Shown here piece after piece: positions 37,481 to 46,231 of a stretch of DNA of 64,000 bases. The notes under the pieces are model-generated. The model did no database searches, was not told the DNA's origin, and worked only from the letters and a program-made list of their open reading frames with translations. Within the stretch, counting starts at the first letter, position 1. Each line of letters begins with the position of its first letter. The stretch is from Zwartia hollandica (GTDB taxonomy: Bacteria; Pseudomonadota; Gammaproteobacteria; Burkholderiales; Burkholderiaceae_B), in the NCBI RefSeq assembly GCF_019923725.1, contig NZ_JAHXRI010000004.1:62001-126000 (forward strand). The letters run 5' to 3'. The position numbers and the translations under genes are program-made.

Positions 37481-38281
37481 ATGTGGAACATATTAGGCCG
37501 AAATCTACTTTTATTCTTATGTCTTTGCATCTATGGATGTGCACGTATCGGCATCGATCGTGTTCCAGACCCAGAGCGTAGTGCTGAACAGCCAACGGGA
37601 AAGCTCGACTTCGGATGGCGACTATCGGGCGATCGTACCGTCGCGCCATTGCAGATTTTTTCCGATTCAACACGCACTTGGTTGCAGTGGAGTCCACAGC
37701 AGACGCTTCCCGCACTAATCGGTCAGGACCAACAGGGCGAGCGCGTCTTATCCTATCGACAACAAGGACCTTATACCGTGCTCGATGGGCAATGGATGCA
37801 ACTGCAGTTTCGTGCCGGGACACGACAGGCGCGTGCTCGGCGTGTGCATGCATTGAGCTCTGCGGTCACAACACCAACCTCAAAATCAGATACTCCTCAC
37901 GCACAGACACAGGAACAGGTTCAAGGGCCCCCTGCTAACGTCAAGTCTGCTGAGAAATTGCTTGATGCGTCTGCCGCTCCCCCATCTGTCCTCTATGTTG
38001 TCACTCCAAAAGATATCCATCTGCGGCAGGCGCTTGGACGTTGGGCATCTCTCGCGGGTTGGAAGTTTCAACCGGATCACTGGGTTGTTGATGTCGATAT
38101 CCCGCTGACAGCCGGTGCGGTATTTAACGACGACTTTATTGAGTCTGTACGAGCATTGGTTGGCTCTACGGAGCTGTCTGATCGTCCTTTGCAGCCGTGC
38201 TTCTACTCGAATCAGGTGATGCGCATCGTTCCACTTTCGGAGCATTGTGACCGGACAGTTGAACAGGGAGGCTCAGCATGA
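37481..38281 (+). CDS. Pilus lipoprotein joining a VirB9/TrbG-like domain to a TcpQ-type domain
   Basis: A 266-residue protein with a lipoprotein-like signal (LFLCLCIYGC, Cys20). Residues 55-120 read like the beta domain of VirB9/TrbG/CagX: PLQIFSDSTRTWLQW, PALIGQDQQGE, LSYRQQGPYTVLDG, then a basic end. A Pro/Gln/Ser-rich linker (121-170) follows. Residues 172-253 match the TcpQ/PilL C-terminal domain (LYVVTPKDIHLRQALGRWASLAGW ... HWVVDVDIPL). TcpQ-type domains help secretin assembly in type IVb pili. ATG 37481 is chosen for the signal peptide; no good ribosome site is visible and TTG 37424 is an alternative. It couples to the secretin gene by ATGA. Confidence 0.75.
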   Translation: MWNILGRNLLLFLCLCIYGCARIGIDRVPDPERSAEQPTGKLDFGWRLSGDRTVAPLQIFSDSTRTWLQWSPQQTLPALIGQDQQGERVLSYRQQGPYTVLDGQWMQLQFRAGTRQARARRVHALSSAVTTPTSKSDTPHAQTQEQVQGPPANVKSAEKLLDASAAPPSVLYVVTPKDIHLRQALGRWASLAGWKFQPDHWVVDVDIPLTAGAVFNDDFIESVRALVGSTELSDRPLQPCFYSNQVMRIVPLSEHCDRTVEQGGSA

Positions 38282-39879
38282 AGTCAGGTCTCCGTGTTTC
38301 GGTGTGCCTAGTGCAAGTCTCGTTGCTCTGCGGTTGCGCACTGCACAAGCGGTTGCAAGACCAAGTTGATGTGGCTACGAAAGAGCAGTCCGAGATTACC
38401 CGTCAGCACCAGCAGTTTCGACGTATTGCTACCCACAAAAGTGAAAAGCATCGCTCCCAGCAAGTAAATCGTCCGTGGTTGGTGGGGCGCGCTGTCCCGC
38501 TAGCGCGGGAGTTCACCTTGCCTCCAGCATTACGTGCACGCATCGACACCACACTCATGTATCGCGATGGAAGAATCGATCTGCCCACGCTCGCTGAACG
38601 CATCACGCGCGCGACTGGAATTGCTGTCCGTATCAGACCAGAGGCCTTACTGCCCGCAGAAAACTTCTTGCCACGTTTAACAGTGACGCAAAGTAATGGT
38701 GCCGCGGCAATGCCACACACGATTACCTTATTGCAGGGGTCTTATCCATTAAGCGATGTGCTCGATACCGCCTCGCGCCGTTTGTCTGTGCATTGGCGTT
38801 ATCACGATCGCGCGATTGAGTTCTTTCGTACACAAACGAGGGTTTTTGACTTGCGCTTGCTCACGCTTTCGGCACAGGCTGATGCGCGCTTGGGCCGTAG
38901 CGTTAGCGCAAAGGGCGCAGGCTTTGATCATTCTTCCCGAACATCACTGACCACCTCCGCACAGCATGTCATGGATGCCGTGAAGAGCCGTTTAGAGCCG
39001 TTCTTGAGTCGGGCTGCCGTTGTCGCTGCCCAGCCTGGGGCATCGAGCTCGATTGTCATCACGGACCTACCCGAGGTCCTGAGTCAAATCGCAACATATT
39101 TGGATCGAGAAAATCGAATTTTGACTAAACGCGTGCGACTCGTTTTTGAAGAGATCACGATTGTGACAAATGAGGATTCCGAGCTCGGACTGGATTGGGA
39201 GACCGTATTTGCACACGGAAAATTAGCGTTGGGTCTTGCGAGTTCTGCCGGTGCGGCATCGGTAACGAGTACACAAGCCCGTCTTGCAGCGAGTACTTCA
39301 GCCGCGCGTAGCCAAGCGGTCTTGAGTGCCTTGTCCAAGTATGGAACGATTTTGCGACACGTCACAATTCCTGTGCTGACGCTCAATCGGAGACCTGTGA
39401 CACATGCAGTGCGTACGACCTTTACCTATATCGATCAAGTTAAGGCGTCTGCCCATGCAGCTTCTGGGCAGATAGCCAATCACTCCTCCAATCCCTCAGT
39501 TTCCGTTACACAAAAGGAAGAGACGGTTGGGGCTTTTTTAACGCTGCTGCCAGACGTGCAAGAGGACGACCAGATATTGTTATCGGTCGCGTACGACAAC
39601 ACGGTCGCGCAACCGTTGAAATCTATCGTAGTAGGTCAGGAAAGTAATCGCCTACAGATACAGCAAATCACGATTGATGGACATGGCACAGTGCAACAAG
39701 TTGCGCTGAAAGCAGGGCAACCCATGCTGATCTCTGGATTTGATTCTCAAAACGAAGCGACGGATCGCTCGCGCGTCGCAGCGCCAGCTCCGCTCGCATT
39801 TGGGGGCGGCGATCGCCTCAAGAAGGGACGTACCGTTACCTTGATCATGTTGACGGCCCACGTTGAGGAGGGCTTCTGA
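38278..39879 (+). CDS. pilN: Type IVb pilus secretin, PilN-like lipoprotein
   Basis: A 533-residue outer-membrane channel protein. The signal ends in a clean lipobox LCGC (Cys20). Residues about 90-200 form the N0/N1-type region (LPTLAERITRATGIAVRI, YPLSDVLDTASRRLSVHWRY). The C-terminal secretin domain contains IVITDLPEVLSQIATYLDREN, VFEEITIVTNEDSELGLDW, and a final GRTVTLIMLTAHVEEGF strand. R64 PilN and TcpC/BfpB are its relatives. It overlaps the upstream TcpQ-type gene by four bases and is followed one base later by the PilO-like gene. Confidence 0.88.
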   Translation: MKSGLRVSVCLVQVSLLCGCALHKRLQDQVDVATKEQSEITRQHQQFRRIATHKSEKHRSQQVNRPWLVGRAVPLAREFTLPPALRARIDTTLMYRDGRIDLPTLAERITRATGIAVRIRPEALLPAENFLPRLTVTQSNGAAAMPHTITLLQGSYPLSDVLDTASRRLSVHWRYHDRAIEFFRTQTRVFDLRLLTLSAQADARLGRSVSAKGAGFDHSSRTSLTTSAQHVMDAVKSRLEPFLSRAAVVAAQPGASSSIVITDLPEVLSQIATYLDRENRILTKRVRLVFEEITIVTNEDSELGLDWETVFAHGKLALGLASSAGAASVTSTQARLAASTSAARSQAVLSALSKYGTILRHVTIPVLTLNRRPVTHAVRTTFTYIDQVKASAHAASGQIANHSSNPSVSVTQKEETVGAFLTLLPDVQEDDQILLSVAYDNTVAQPLKSIVVGQESNRLQIQQITIDGHGTVQQVALKAGQPMLISGFDSQNEATDRSRVAAPAPLAFGGGDRLKKGRTVTLIMLTAHVEEGF

Positions 39880-39880
39880 G

Positions 39881-41188
39881 ATGCGTGACTTACAGCATCC
39901 ACGCACTGCGGTAGCGCAAGCGCAGTCCCAGCTTATTATGACAAGCGAAGGCTCTCGTTTTCTTTTTGGTTTGCAATGGACGCCTCTCGTGGGGGGGAGG
40001 CCGTCGCAAATAGGCAGGGAGAGGGCGCGGGTACTAAATGCCTCGCACTACCTCATTAGAGGCGAGCCTGGAGCTGTCCTCGGCTACGCAAGTATGGCCG
40101 CCGCAAAGAAGCAAATAATCTATCCCTTGTACTCCGCAGCGATGCACTACGTCTGCACACAGCCGACAGGGACGGTCGCGTGCGTATTGCCACATAGGGA
40201 ATATGGCTTCTGGGTCGTGGCGGCGCATGAGGGTACGGTGCTCGTGCAATCGGATAAATGGTTTCAGAGCTTGGAGCAAGCACAAGAGCTCATAAATGTG
40301 CTTACGGCTCGTTTTCCACAACTAACTGTTTGCTGGTTACCAACCTTTGAGCCGACGACCCCGCCGGACTGGCTGTGCGTGAGGCCCGACTCCCAAAGCC
40401 GCCTGTCCGCACTTGAACGTCCAGCACCATTCAAGCTTTCGTTTGCCCTAGGCTTGCTCACGCTGCTGATTGGATCGATTTATTACAGCACAAAGGATTC
40501 CGTGAATGACGCATTTGAGTCTGGACCGAACGCGTCTGCTCTCTGGAGTGAAGCAATGCAGCGTGTGGCATCCACCTATCCCCTTCACAGCTCAACGCAT
40601 CTAGGTCGGGTAGTCGAGTATTGGCGTCAAGCCCCTTTGCGTGTTGCAGGCTGGAAGCTTAAACGAATCCAGTGCGAGCCAAAGGCATTGGAATGGCGTT
40701 GTATGGCACGTTATCAACGTGAGCATCGTCTTGCACTCAATAAAGGTCTGGAAGCAAACACACCTATTGGTTGGTCGTTTTTGCCGTTTGACCTAGACCA
40801 TGCCTTGCTGACATGGACTGTCCAGGATGCCGCAAGCCACTTCGACTTGACTCTCGTGCATGAGCGTGAAGACTGGATGAGCTACTTACAGCAGATCACC
40901 CCAATTTTCGAGACTGTGCAAGTCGGCGTGGCAGCTAGGTTGGCGGTTGCTGCACCCCTGAGCGGGCAGGGTGCTCCTCTTGATCGACCTTCAACGATTC
41001 CTATTTGGCAGAAGCGGAGCTTTTCCCTGAAGGGGCCTCTGCGTTCAGTTGCCGCTCTGAGCGGATTACGCGTTCCGCTGCACTGGAAAAATCTTAGCCT
41101 AAGTGTTGATGCGGCGTCAGGGCATGGAATCGCACGTAGTCAGTTGGTTGTGCAGTTTGAGGGGGATCTATTTGAAACGAGTCATTAA
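39881..41188 (+). CDS. Type IVb pilus accessory protein, PilO-like
   Basis: A 435-residue protein with an N-terminal cytoplasmic domain (residues 1-180), one transmembrane helix (about 184-202, FKLSFALGLLTLLIGSIYY) and a periplasmic C-terminal domain with two Cys (IQCEPKALEWRC). This is the bitopic layout of R64 PilO/PilO2 and BfpL-type proteins, which link the secretin to the inner-membrane platform. Sequence similarity is weak, so the call leans on topology and gene order. ATG 39881 has GAGGAGG about 10 bp upstream. The last 17 bp overlap the next gene. Confidence 0.65.
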   Translation: MRDLQHPRTAVAQAQSQLIMTSEGSRFLFGLQWTPLVGGRPSQIGRERARVLNASHYLIRGEPGAVLGYASMAAAKKQIIYPLYSAAMHYVCTQPTGTVACVLPHREYGFWVVAAHEGTVLVQSDKWFQSLEQAQELINVLTARFPQLTVCWLPTFEPTTPPDWLCVRPDSQSRLSALERPAPFKLSFALGLLTLLIGSIYYSTKDSVNDAFESGPNASALWSEAMQRVASTYPLHSSTHLGRVVEYWRQAPLRVAGWKLKRIQCEPKALEWRCMARYQREHRLALNKGLEANTPIGWSFLPFDLDHALLTWTVQDAASHFDLTLVHEREDWMSYLQQITPIFETVQVGVAARLAVAAPLSGQGAPLDRPSTIPIWQKRSFSLKGPLRSVAALSGLRVPLHWKNLSLSVDAASGHGIARSQLVVQFEGDLFETSH

Positions 41189-41609
41189 ACCGAGATGGGC
41201 CTTAGCATCGATAAAAAAATACCTATGCGTTGGTGGCTTGCTAGTTGTTGTGACTACCGCTTGCGCTAGTGATCCTAACCAATTGGTGCTTGTTGATGAA
41301 TTATTGAAAATCGATACTCAGGCTGCACTTGTTGCGGCTCGACGAAGTATCGTCGGGACGCTTGAGCGTCCTGGGCCAGCGGTTGTCAATGACGGCGAGA
41401 CAATACTGCTCGCGATTTACGGTGTAGGTAGTTCGCTTACCGCCGAGTTGTTGATCGACGCCGAACCACACGTGTTCCGTGCCACACGCGCACAGCCTGT
41501 GTTGGGGCGAACACGCAGATACACGCTAGAGCGCATAGCGCCACCCTGCATACATCTTCGAAAATCTGAGGCTTCCGAAGTTTTTTGTCTTGGGACAAAG
41601 CAACCATGA
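41172..41609 (+). CDS. Type IVb pilus biogenesis protein, PilP-like
   Basis: A 145-residue exported protein. Translation most likely starts at TTG 41172 with GGGGG 6 bp upstream, giving a signal peptide (KKYLCVGGLLVVVTTACAS). A small domain with an early helical segment (LVLVDELLKIDTQAALVAARRS) and a strand-rich end (LLAIYGVGSSLTAELLID) follows. Size, export signal and place between PilO- and PilQ-like genes match R64 PilP, a periplasmic scaffold component. The frame is open further upstream inside the previous gene, without support. Its stop overlaps the ATPase start (ATGA). Confidence 0.65.
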   Translation: MKRVIKPRWALASIKKYLCVGGLLVVVTTACASDPNQLVLVDELLKIDTQAALVAARRSIVGTLERPGPAVVNDGETILLAIYGVGSSLTAELLIDAEPHVFRATRAQPVLGRTRRYTLERIAPPCIHLRKSEASEVFCLGTKQP

Positions 41610-43321
41610 TTGGAGACAACGCGGTTTGGACCCAACGTGTTTATCAGGAGTTGTCTTCACGCAGTGCCTTGCGTGCGCTCAAGCCCTCGTTTGTTAAGAC
41701 CTTGATTGACGAGTTTGATGTGGCAGCGCTTCAGAACAGAATGTATCCAGTTTGTTTTGAGGACAACAGTGTGGGGGTCTTTGTCCTGGAGGCGTACCGA
41801 AATGAAGATCAGATACAGGCACTCTTCGATTTACTTGAGGCACGTCGACGACGCCTTATACGCCCTAGCTTGTATGTATTACCGCCCGCTCTGTTTCTCG
41901 CTGTCGCTCAAGGCGATGGATTGCAGCCCAGAGTCGTCAGGGAACCAAGCAGTCGCGAGCAGCTCAGTGGTGCTCTAAGCGCTGTAATGACCGAGATAAT
42001 TGAATGGGCGGTCTCTGTCCGCGCCAGCGATATTCATCTCAACGTACAGCGCCTTTCGAGCGAGTCCAGTATCTGGTTCACCATTGCGGGACGTTATGTG
42101 TGCCCGGATCGATATGCACATATTCCGACAGCAACGATGTTGGATATGTTGTCAGTAACTTGGATGGAAGTGCAGGGTGGAAATGGCGCGGTGTTTGATC
42201 CCTCGATCGAGCAAGAGGGGCGATTTGTGCGTGTGTGTAGCGGTCAACGCCATGTCATTCGTTGGGCTTCACTTGCCACGGACGCTGGTCCATCCGTTTG
42301 TTTGCGCTTGTTGCGCCTCGACTCGGATGCATCGACTCCTGCGTTATCCGACTTGGGTTATTTACCGACTCAGGTGAGTGCTCTTGAGCAAGCGTGCGTG
42401 ACGCAGGGGGGTGCGATTATTCTCGCGGGAACAGTTGGCTCTGGAAAATCCACAACGATCGCTTCGCTGTTGCATGCGATCCCAGCATATCGCAAGGTGA
42501 TTACGCTAGAGGATCCTGTTGAATGCACGATTTCTAACGCGTTACAGAATACGGTGACTCGCAGCGTTCATGGCGACGATAGTTCTGTATTTGATCGAAA
42601 GTTGAAGGTGATCAAGCGTGCAGCAATGAACGATCTACTTATAGGTGAAATCCGTGATCAGGCGTCTGGACGAGCATTCGTCGATTTGGCCGCGACGGGT
42701 GTCAGTCTGTATACAACAGTGCATGCAGGTTCGGCTCTTTTGATACCAGAGCGGCTGTGTTCGAGCTTCATCGGTATTCCCAGAGATTTTTTATCCGCGC
42801 CAGGAGTGTTGAAACTTTTGGTGTATCAAGTTCTTCTGCGCAAGCTGTGTACGGAATGTGCGCTCGACTTTGAGCAGTTTTTGAGTGGAGGAGGTTTGGC
42901 TTGTGCGGGGCATATGCAGAGATCTAAGTCTTGGTGGATAAGATGGTCCGGCAGTGTTGAACGGCTATTCGGGATTTCTGCATCTTCGTTGCGCTTCTGC
43001 AATGCAGCGGGGTGCCGTCAATGCCAGAGTGACGTTCCGTTCATGTCCGGCACGGTCGGCCGAACGGTCGTGGCCGAGATGCTTTCAACAACACAAGATA
43101 CCAAGCTTTTTTCTTTGCTCCATCGAGGTGATCAAACGCAGATGCATCGCTGGTTTCGAACACGACCCAAAACGTTGTTGACCGATCCGGATATGCAGGG
43201 AAAGTCAGCACTTGAATGTGCTTTGTACAAAATGAGCACTGGGCAAATCGACCCTAGAGAGGTCGAAGCAAACTTTGGTGTGTTTTTGTGCCGGGTATCT
43301 AGCGAGAGTAGTCATGCGTAA
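41606..43321 (+). CDS. pilQ: Type IVb pilus assembly ATPase, PilQ-like (GspE/VirB11 superfamily)
   Basis: A 571-residue secretion ATPase that powers pilin polymerisation. All four ATPase motifs are intact: Walker A GTVGSGKST (275-283), Asp box LEDPVE (301-306), Walker B LLIGEIRD (344-351) and His box TTVHAG (370-375). A cysteine cluster (C415, C418, C465, C470, C473) probably binds zinc, as in assembly ATPases. The N-terminal 120 residues match nothing I recognise. No second, retraction-type ATPase is present. It starts within the preceding stop (ATGA), and its end overlaps the next gene by 8 bp. Confidence 0.88.
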   Translation: MIGDNAVWTQRVYQELSSRSALRALKPSFVKTLIDEFDVAALQNRMYPVCFEDNSVGVFVLEAYRNEDQIQALFDLLEARRRRLIRPSLYVLPPALFLAVAQGDGLQPRVVREPSSREQLSGALSAVMTEIIEWAVSVRASDIHLNVQRLSSESSIWFTIAGRYVCPDRYAHIPTATMLDMLSVTWMEVQGGNGAVFDPSIEQEGRFVRVCSGQRHVIRWASLATDAGPSVCLRLLRLDSDASTPALSDLGYLPTQVSALEQACVTQGGAIILAGTVGSGKSTTIASLLHAIPAYRKVITLEDPVECTISNALQNTVTRSVHGDDSSVFDRKLKVIKRAAMNDLLIGEIRDQASGRAFVDLAATGVSLYTTVHAGSALLIPERLCSSFIGIPRDFLSAPGVLKLLVYQVLLRKLCTECALDFEQFLSGGGLACAGHMQRSKSWWIRWSGSVERLFGISASSLRFCNAAGCRQCQSDVPFMSGTVGRTVVAEMLSTTQDTKLFSLLHRGDQTQMHRWFRTRPKTLLTDPDMQGKSALECALYKMSTGQIDPREVEANFGVFLCRVSSESSHA

Positions 43322-44459
43322 GTCGATTGTGCTCGCGGTGGTCCGAAGTGATTTATTGGAAGAAGTGTTTCAAGCGTCTTGGTTGAAATATCTAGCGTGG
43401 CGATTTCGCTCCCAACGCGCCGACTATTACTTGTATCTTGCAGACCTCATCGATGGAACGGGCGGTACCAAAACGTTGTTCTCAATATTTCAGGACGATG
43501 CCCAACGAATGCGCAAGCGTAACTGCCGAGGTGCGCTCAGCGAAGTTTGGCTTGAGCGATATCCCCTGGTTGGAGGAGACTTGTTTGCGACATGGTTTGG
43601 TTCGATTCCGCTGGAAGACCTTATCGCAATACAGAATGCGCAAAGCACGGGTGCCCAGGCGCTCGTGTCAACATTGCGAAAGCTTTCAGAAATGTGCAGA
43701 CTCCTTGATCGCGCCAAAACAATATTCGTACAAACCGCTTTGGTTGGCTTTGTCGCTCTGCTGGTGGCGATAGGTGCCTTGATGTCAATTCCAATTTACA
43801 CCGCAGAACATTTGGCTCGGGTTTTTTCGGCAGTGCCTGCTGAACTGTATGGTCAATGGACGAACGCTTTGCAACTTTGCGCTACGTGGTTGCGCGCATT
43901 ATGGTTGCTCGCTCTGCTGGTGTTGTTTGGCATGATCGTTGGTGTGCTTTGGTCTTTGCCTAATGGGGTGGGTGTCTGGCGTCGCAAACTCGACCATTTT
44001 GGTGTTTGGCTCTTATATCGACGGTTGCACAGCATACGGTTCTTGTCTTTGCTTAGAGTGCTTCTTGATCGGCAGGGCAGTGCGGGAACTCGTCTACGGC
44101 ATGCGTTGACATTACAGGCGAGGCATGTGAGTCCTTGGCTCGACTGGCATTTGCAGTGCATGCTCCAGGGTATTGACCAAGGTTGCTCGGTGATTGAGGC
44201 ACTGGATACTGGCCTGATAGATTCTGACATCTGGTGGTATTTCGTGGATATGGTCTACACACTTGGACTGGATACCGCACTGGAGCGCACCGGTGAACGC
44301 TTAGCCTCAAATAGCTTACGTAGCATTCACAAGCAAGCTATTTTCTTACGGTGGACTTTGTTGTTTAGCGCGTTAGCTATCGTACTTGGCGTCTTGTTTT
44401 GGCACTTCCAAGTCTTTGATGAGCTTCGGTACGCGTTGACGATTCACTACGCGCACTGA
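43314..44459 (+). CDS. Type IVb pilus inner-membrane platform protein, PilR-like (GspF family)
   Basis: A 381-residue polytopic protein with the GspF/PilC layout. Two cytoplasmic helical domains are split by transmembrane helices near FVQTALVGFVALLVAIGALMSI and LRALWLLALLVLFGMIVGVLW, with a last helix at LRWTLLFSALAIVLGVLFW. It would anchor the ATPase and hand prepilin to the growing fibre. ATG 43314 with GCGAGAG upstream overlaps the ATPase stop by 8 bp. Sequence is divergent from well-known GspF proteins, but topology and gene order are clear. Confidence 0.78.
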   Translation: MRKSIVLAVVRSDLLEEVFQASWLKYLAWRFRSQRADYYLYLADLIDGTGGTKTLFSIFQDDAQRMRKRNCRGALSEVWLERYPLVGGDLFATWFGSIPLEDLIAIQNAQSTGAQALVSTLRKLSEMCRLLDRAKTIFVQTALVGFVALLVAIGALMSIPIYTAEHLARVFSAVPAELYGQWTNALQLCATWLRALWLLALLVLFGMIVGVLWSLPNGVGVWRRKLDHFGVWLLYRRLHSIRFLSLLRVLLDRQGSAGTRLRHALTLQARHVSPWLDWHLQCMLQGIDQGCSVIEALDTGLIDSDIWWYFVDMVYTLGLDTALERTGERLASNSLRSIHKQAIFLRWTLLFSALAIVLGVLFWHFQVFDELRYALTIHYAH

Positions 44460-44489
44460 TTTTTTCGATTATTTTAATTAGGGGTGAAG

Positions 44490-45128
44490 ATGGTTCAAAT
44501 GTCGGGGGTGCCTGAGCTCAAGTTACACGACGTGCAAAAGAAGAGAGATAGACAGAGTGGGTTCTCGCTTATTGAGATTTCGATCGTGACGACAATCGTG
44601 ATGTTGATTGCAATTTTAGGTATCCCGGCGATTCAGTCTTATGTGATTGAGAGCAAGGTGCCGCGTGTGGCCGAGGAGCTGCAGCGTTTCGTGGCGCGCA
44701 TGAAGGCGACGACTCAAGGCTTTGGGATTGCACCCTATGACGGCATCAACACCGGCGTTCTGGCCAACGCCTTACGCACGTCGAGTGTGTTGCTAGTAAG
44801 TGGGGTGGGGTCAGGTGCCCGAGTCGTGCATGGTTTGGGTTCAGGGTCCTCGGGTAAGGGTGGGATCCACCTTGAGCCACATGCCTTGCCGGGAGGGCAG
44901 TCTGGGACTGCTTTCGCGCTTACTTTGCGTGATGTTAATCAAGCGGCATGCCCTGGCTTAGCGGCCATTTTGCAGCGGATTGCTGAGCATGTGACGATAG
45001 CCGGTACTAACGGTCCCGTCGCGGTGAAGAACACAATGGCTGAGCCATTCATGCCCTACAACCCGTTGCTGGCAGACGCGCAGTGCGCGGCCGGGGACAA
45101 TAATGTATTCACGTTTGTGGTGCGCTAA
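44490..45128 (+). CDS. pilS: Major type IVb prepilin, PilS-like
   Basis: A 212-residue prepilin. The 24-residue leader ends in Gly and is followed by FSLIEISIVTTIVMLIAIL, with the required Glu at +5 of the mature protein. The leader length fits class IVb pilins. Two C-terminal cysteines (AACPG and DAQCAAG) could form the usual disulfide loop. A glycine/serine-rich surface segment lies near GSGSSGKGG. AGGGGTG precedes ATG 44490; GTG 44484 is less likely. It must be cleaved by a prepilin peptidase not encoded here. Confidence 0.87.
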   Translation: MVQMSGVPELKLHDVQKKRDRQSGFSLIEISIVTTIVMLIAILGIPAIQSYVIESKVPRVAEELQRFVARMKATTQGFGIAPYDGINTGVLANALRTSSVLLVSGVGSGARVVHGLGSGSSGKGGIHLEPHALPGGQSGTAFALTLRDVNQAACPGLAAILQRIAEHVTIAGTNGPVAVKNTMAEPFMPYNPLLADAQCAAGDNNVFTFVVR

Positions 45129-46213
45129 TGAGGCAGGCTGTTCCACGACCGGAGCTATCTGCTGTATCCCGTGCACGTCAGCGCGGCTTTAGTTTGATCG
45201 AGTTAATTGTCGTTATTGCGATCACCTCCTTGATCGGTACCTGGGCTGCGTCAACCTGGATGCAGCAAGCCGAGGATGCTGCGACGCGTGCGACAGGTGT
45301 CTGGCTGCTGAGTATCAAGCAGGCACTTGACCAGATGTTGCATCGACAGTCCGACGCCTTAGTGGGACTCGCAGAGCCTGGTGCGCGTGGCTCCGTGTAT
45401 CGCGATGTGTGGCGTCCAACGCTTGATGAGTTAATTACCGCTGGACATCTTCCTCAAGGCTTTCCTTTGAAAGCGCCGCTTGCCTATTCTGTGTGGCTAC
45501 GAGTCGATCCACCTCAGGGTGATTGTTTACGGCTTGGATGCAAAATTCTTGGTTCGCTAATTGCCGTACCGGAGGCGCTGGCAGGCAGCGACGCCGAAAA
45601 AGTAACGCGAGTCGGGCTTCTTTTATCGACGATTGGTGGCGCTGCGGCTGCGGTGACGTCGTTGTCGGAGTCGAGGGTTAGGGGGGCTACCATCGATGTG
45701 CTGAACCCGCCGTATCCGGATATGGCGCGACTGCCTCGTGGGTCGCTTCTGGTTCGGAGTTTCTATGACTCCACCCAATATGCTGTGTTTTTACGTCAAG
45801 ATGATTTACGTGACGCATCGCTTAAAGGAAGTCTAAGTGTGGCCAAGGATTTGCAAATTGGTGGCGCGACCAAGGCGCAGGGACGCGTGTCGGCCGGTGA
45901 GTATTTGCAGGTCGGCGCATCGGCCGCAGCCGACGGTGTATGTGCCGAGGAGGGTCTGATTGCGCGGGGTCACGATTTTGGGTTGCTAGTCTGCCGAAAT
46001 CGGCGGTGGGAGCGAGTGGATCGTGGAGGCGGCGGCAGCTATTTGGAGTTGTCGGGTTATCCGTGCTTCGAAAATGACGATTGGATCGTGAGAAAGCGCA
46101 ACCCCAAAACCGGAGATTGCACCTGCCCGACCGGCTATGAGCCCTTTTTGATGTCTGTCTGGAAGCATCCCGTGCTTGCTCAGCATGAGTACAGCGCTTA
46201 CCTTTGCCTGTGA
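45128..46213 (+). CDS. PilV-like minor prepilin with Cys-rich C-terminal tip domain
   Basis: A 361-residue prepilin with a 20-residue leader cut before FSLIELIVVIAITSL (Glu at +5). A long middle part follows (TWMQQAEDAATRATGVWLLSIKQALDQ, then strand-rich segments LSVAKDLQIGGATKAQGRVSAG). The C-terminus, about residues 300-361, has GYPCF, GDCTCPTGYEP and YLCL. In R64 such C-termini are swapped by a shufflon and recognise recipient lipopolysaccharide. Here one fixed C-terminus is present and no inverted sfx-like repeats are seen. The ATG overlaps the PilS stop by one base (TAATG). Confidence 0.78.
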   Translation: MRQAVPRPELSAVSRARQRGFSLIELIVVIAITSLIGTWAASTWMQQAEDAATRATGVWLLSIKQALDQMLHRQSDALVGLAEPGARGSVYRDVWRPTLDELITAGHLPQGFPLKAPLAYSVWLRVDPPQGDCLRLGCKILGSLIAVPEALAGSDAEKVTRVGLLLSTIGGAAAAVTSLSESRVRGATIDVLNPPYPDMARLPRGSLLVRSFYDSTQYAVFLRQDDLRDASLKGSLSVAKDLQIGGATKAQGRVSAGEYLQVGASAAADGVCAEEGLIARGHDFGLLVCRNRRWERVDRGGGGSYLELSGYPCFENDDWIVRKRNPKTGDCTCPTGYEPFLMSVWKHPVLAQHEYSAYLCL

Positions 46214-46231
46214 TGCCAGTCACCCTCAGGT

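Noticed and set aside
37481-46213. The pilus cluster as part of an integrated conjugative plasmid
   Set aside because: No relaxase, coupling protein, integrase, attachment-site repeats or partition genes flank it, and base composition looks similar to the neighbours.
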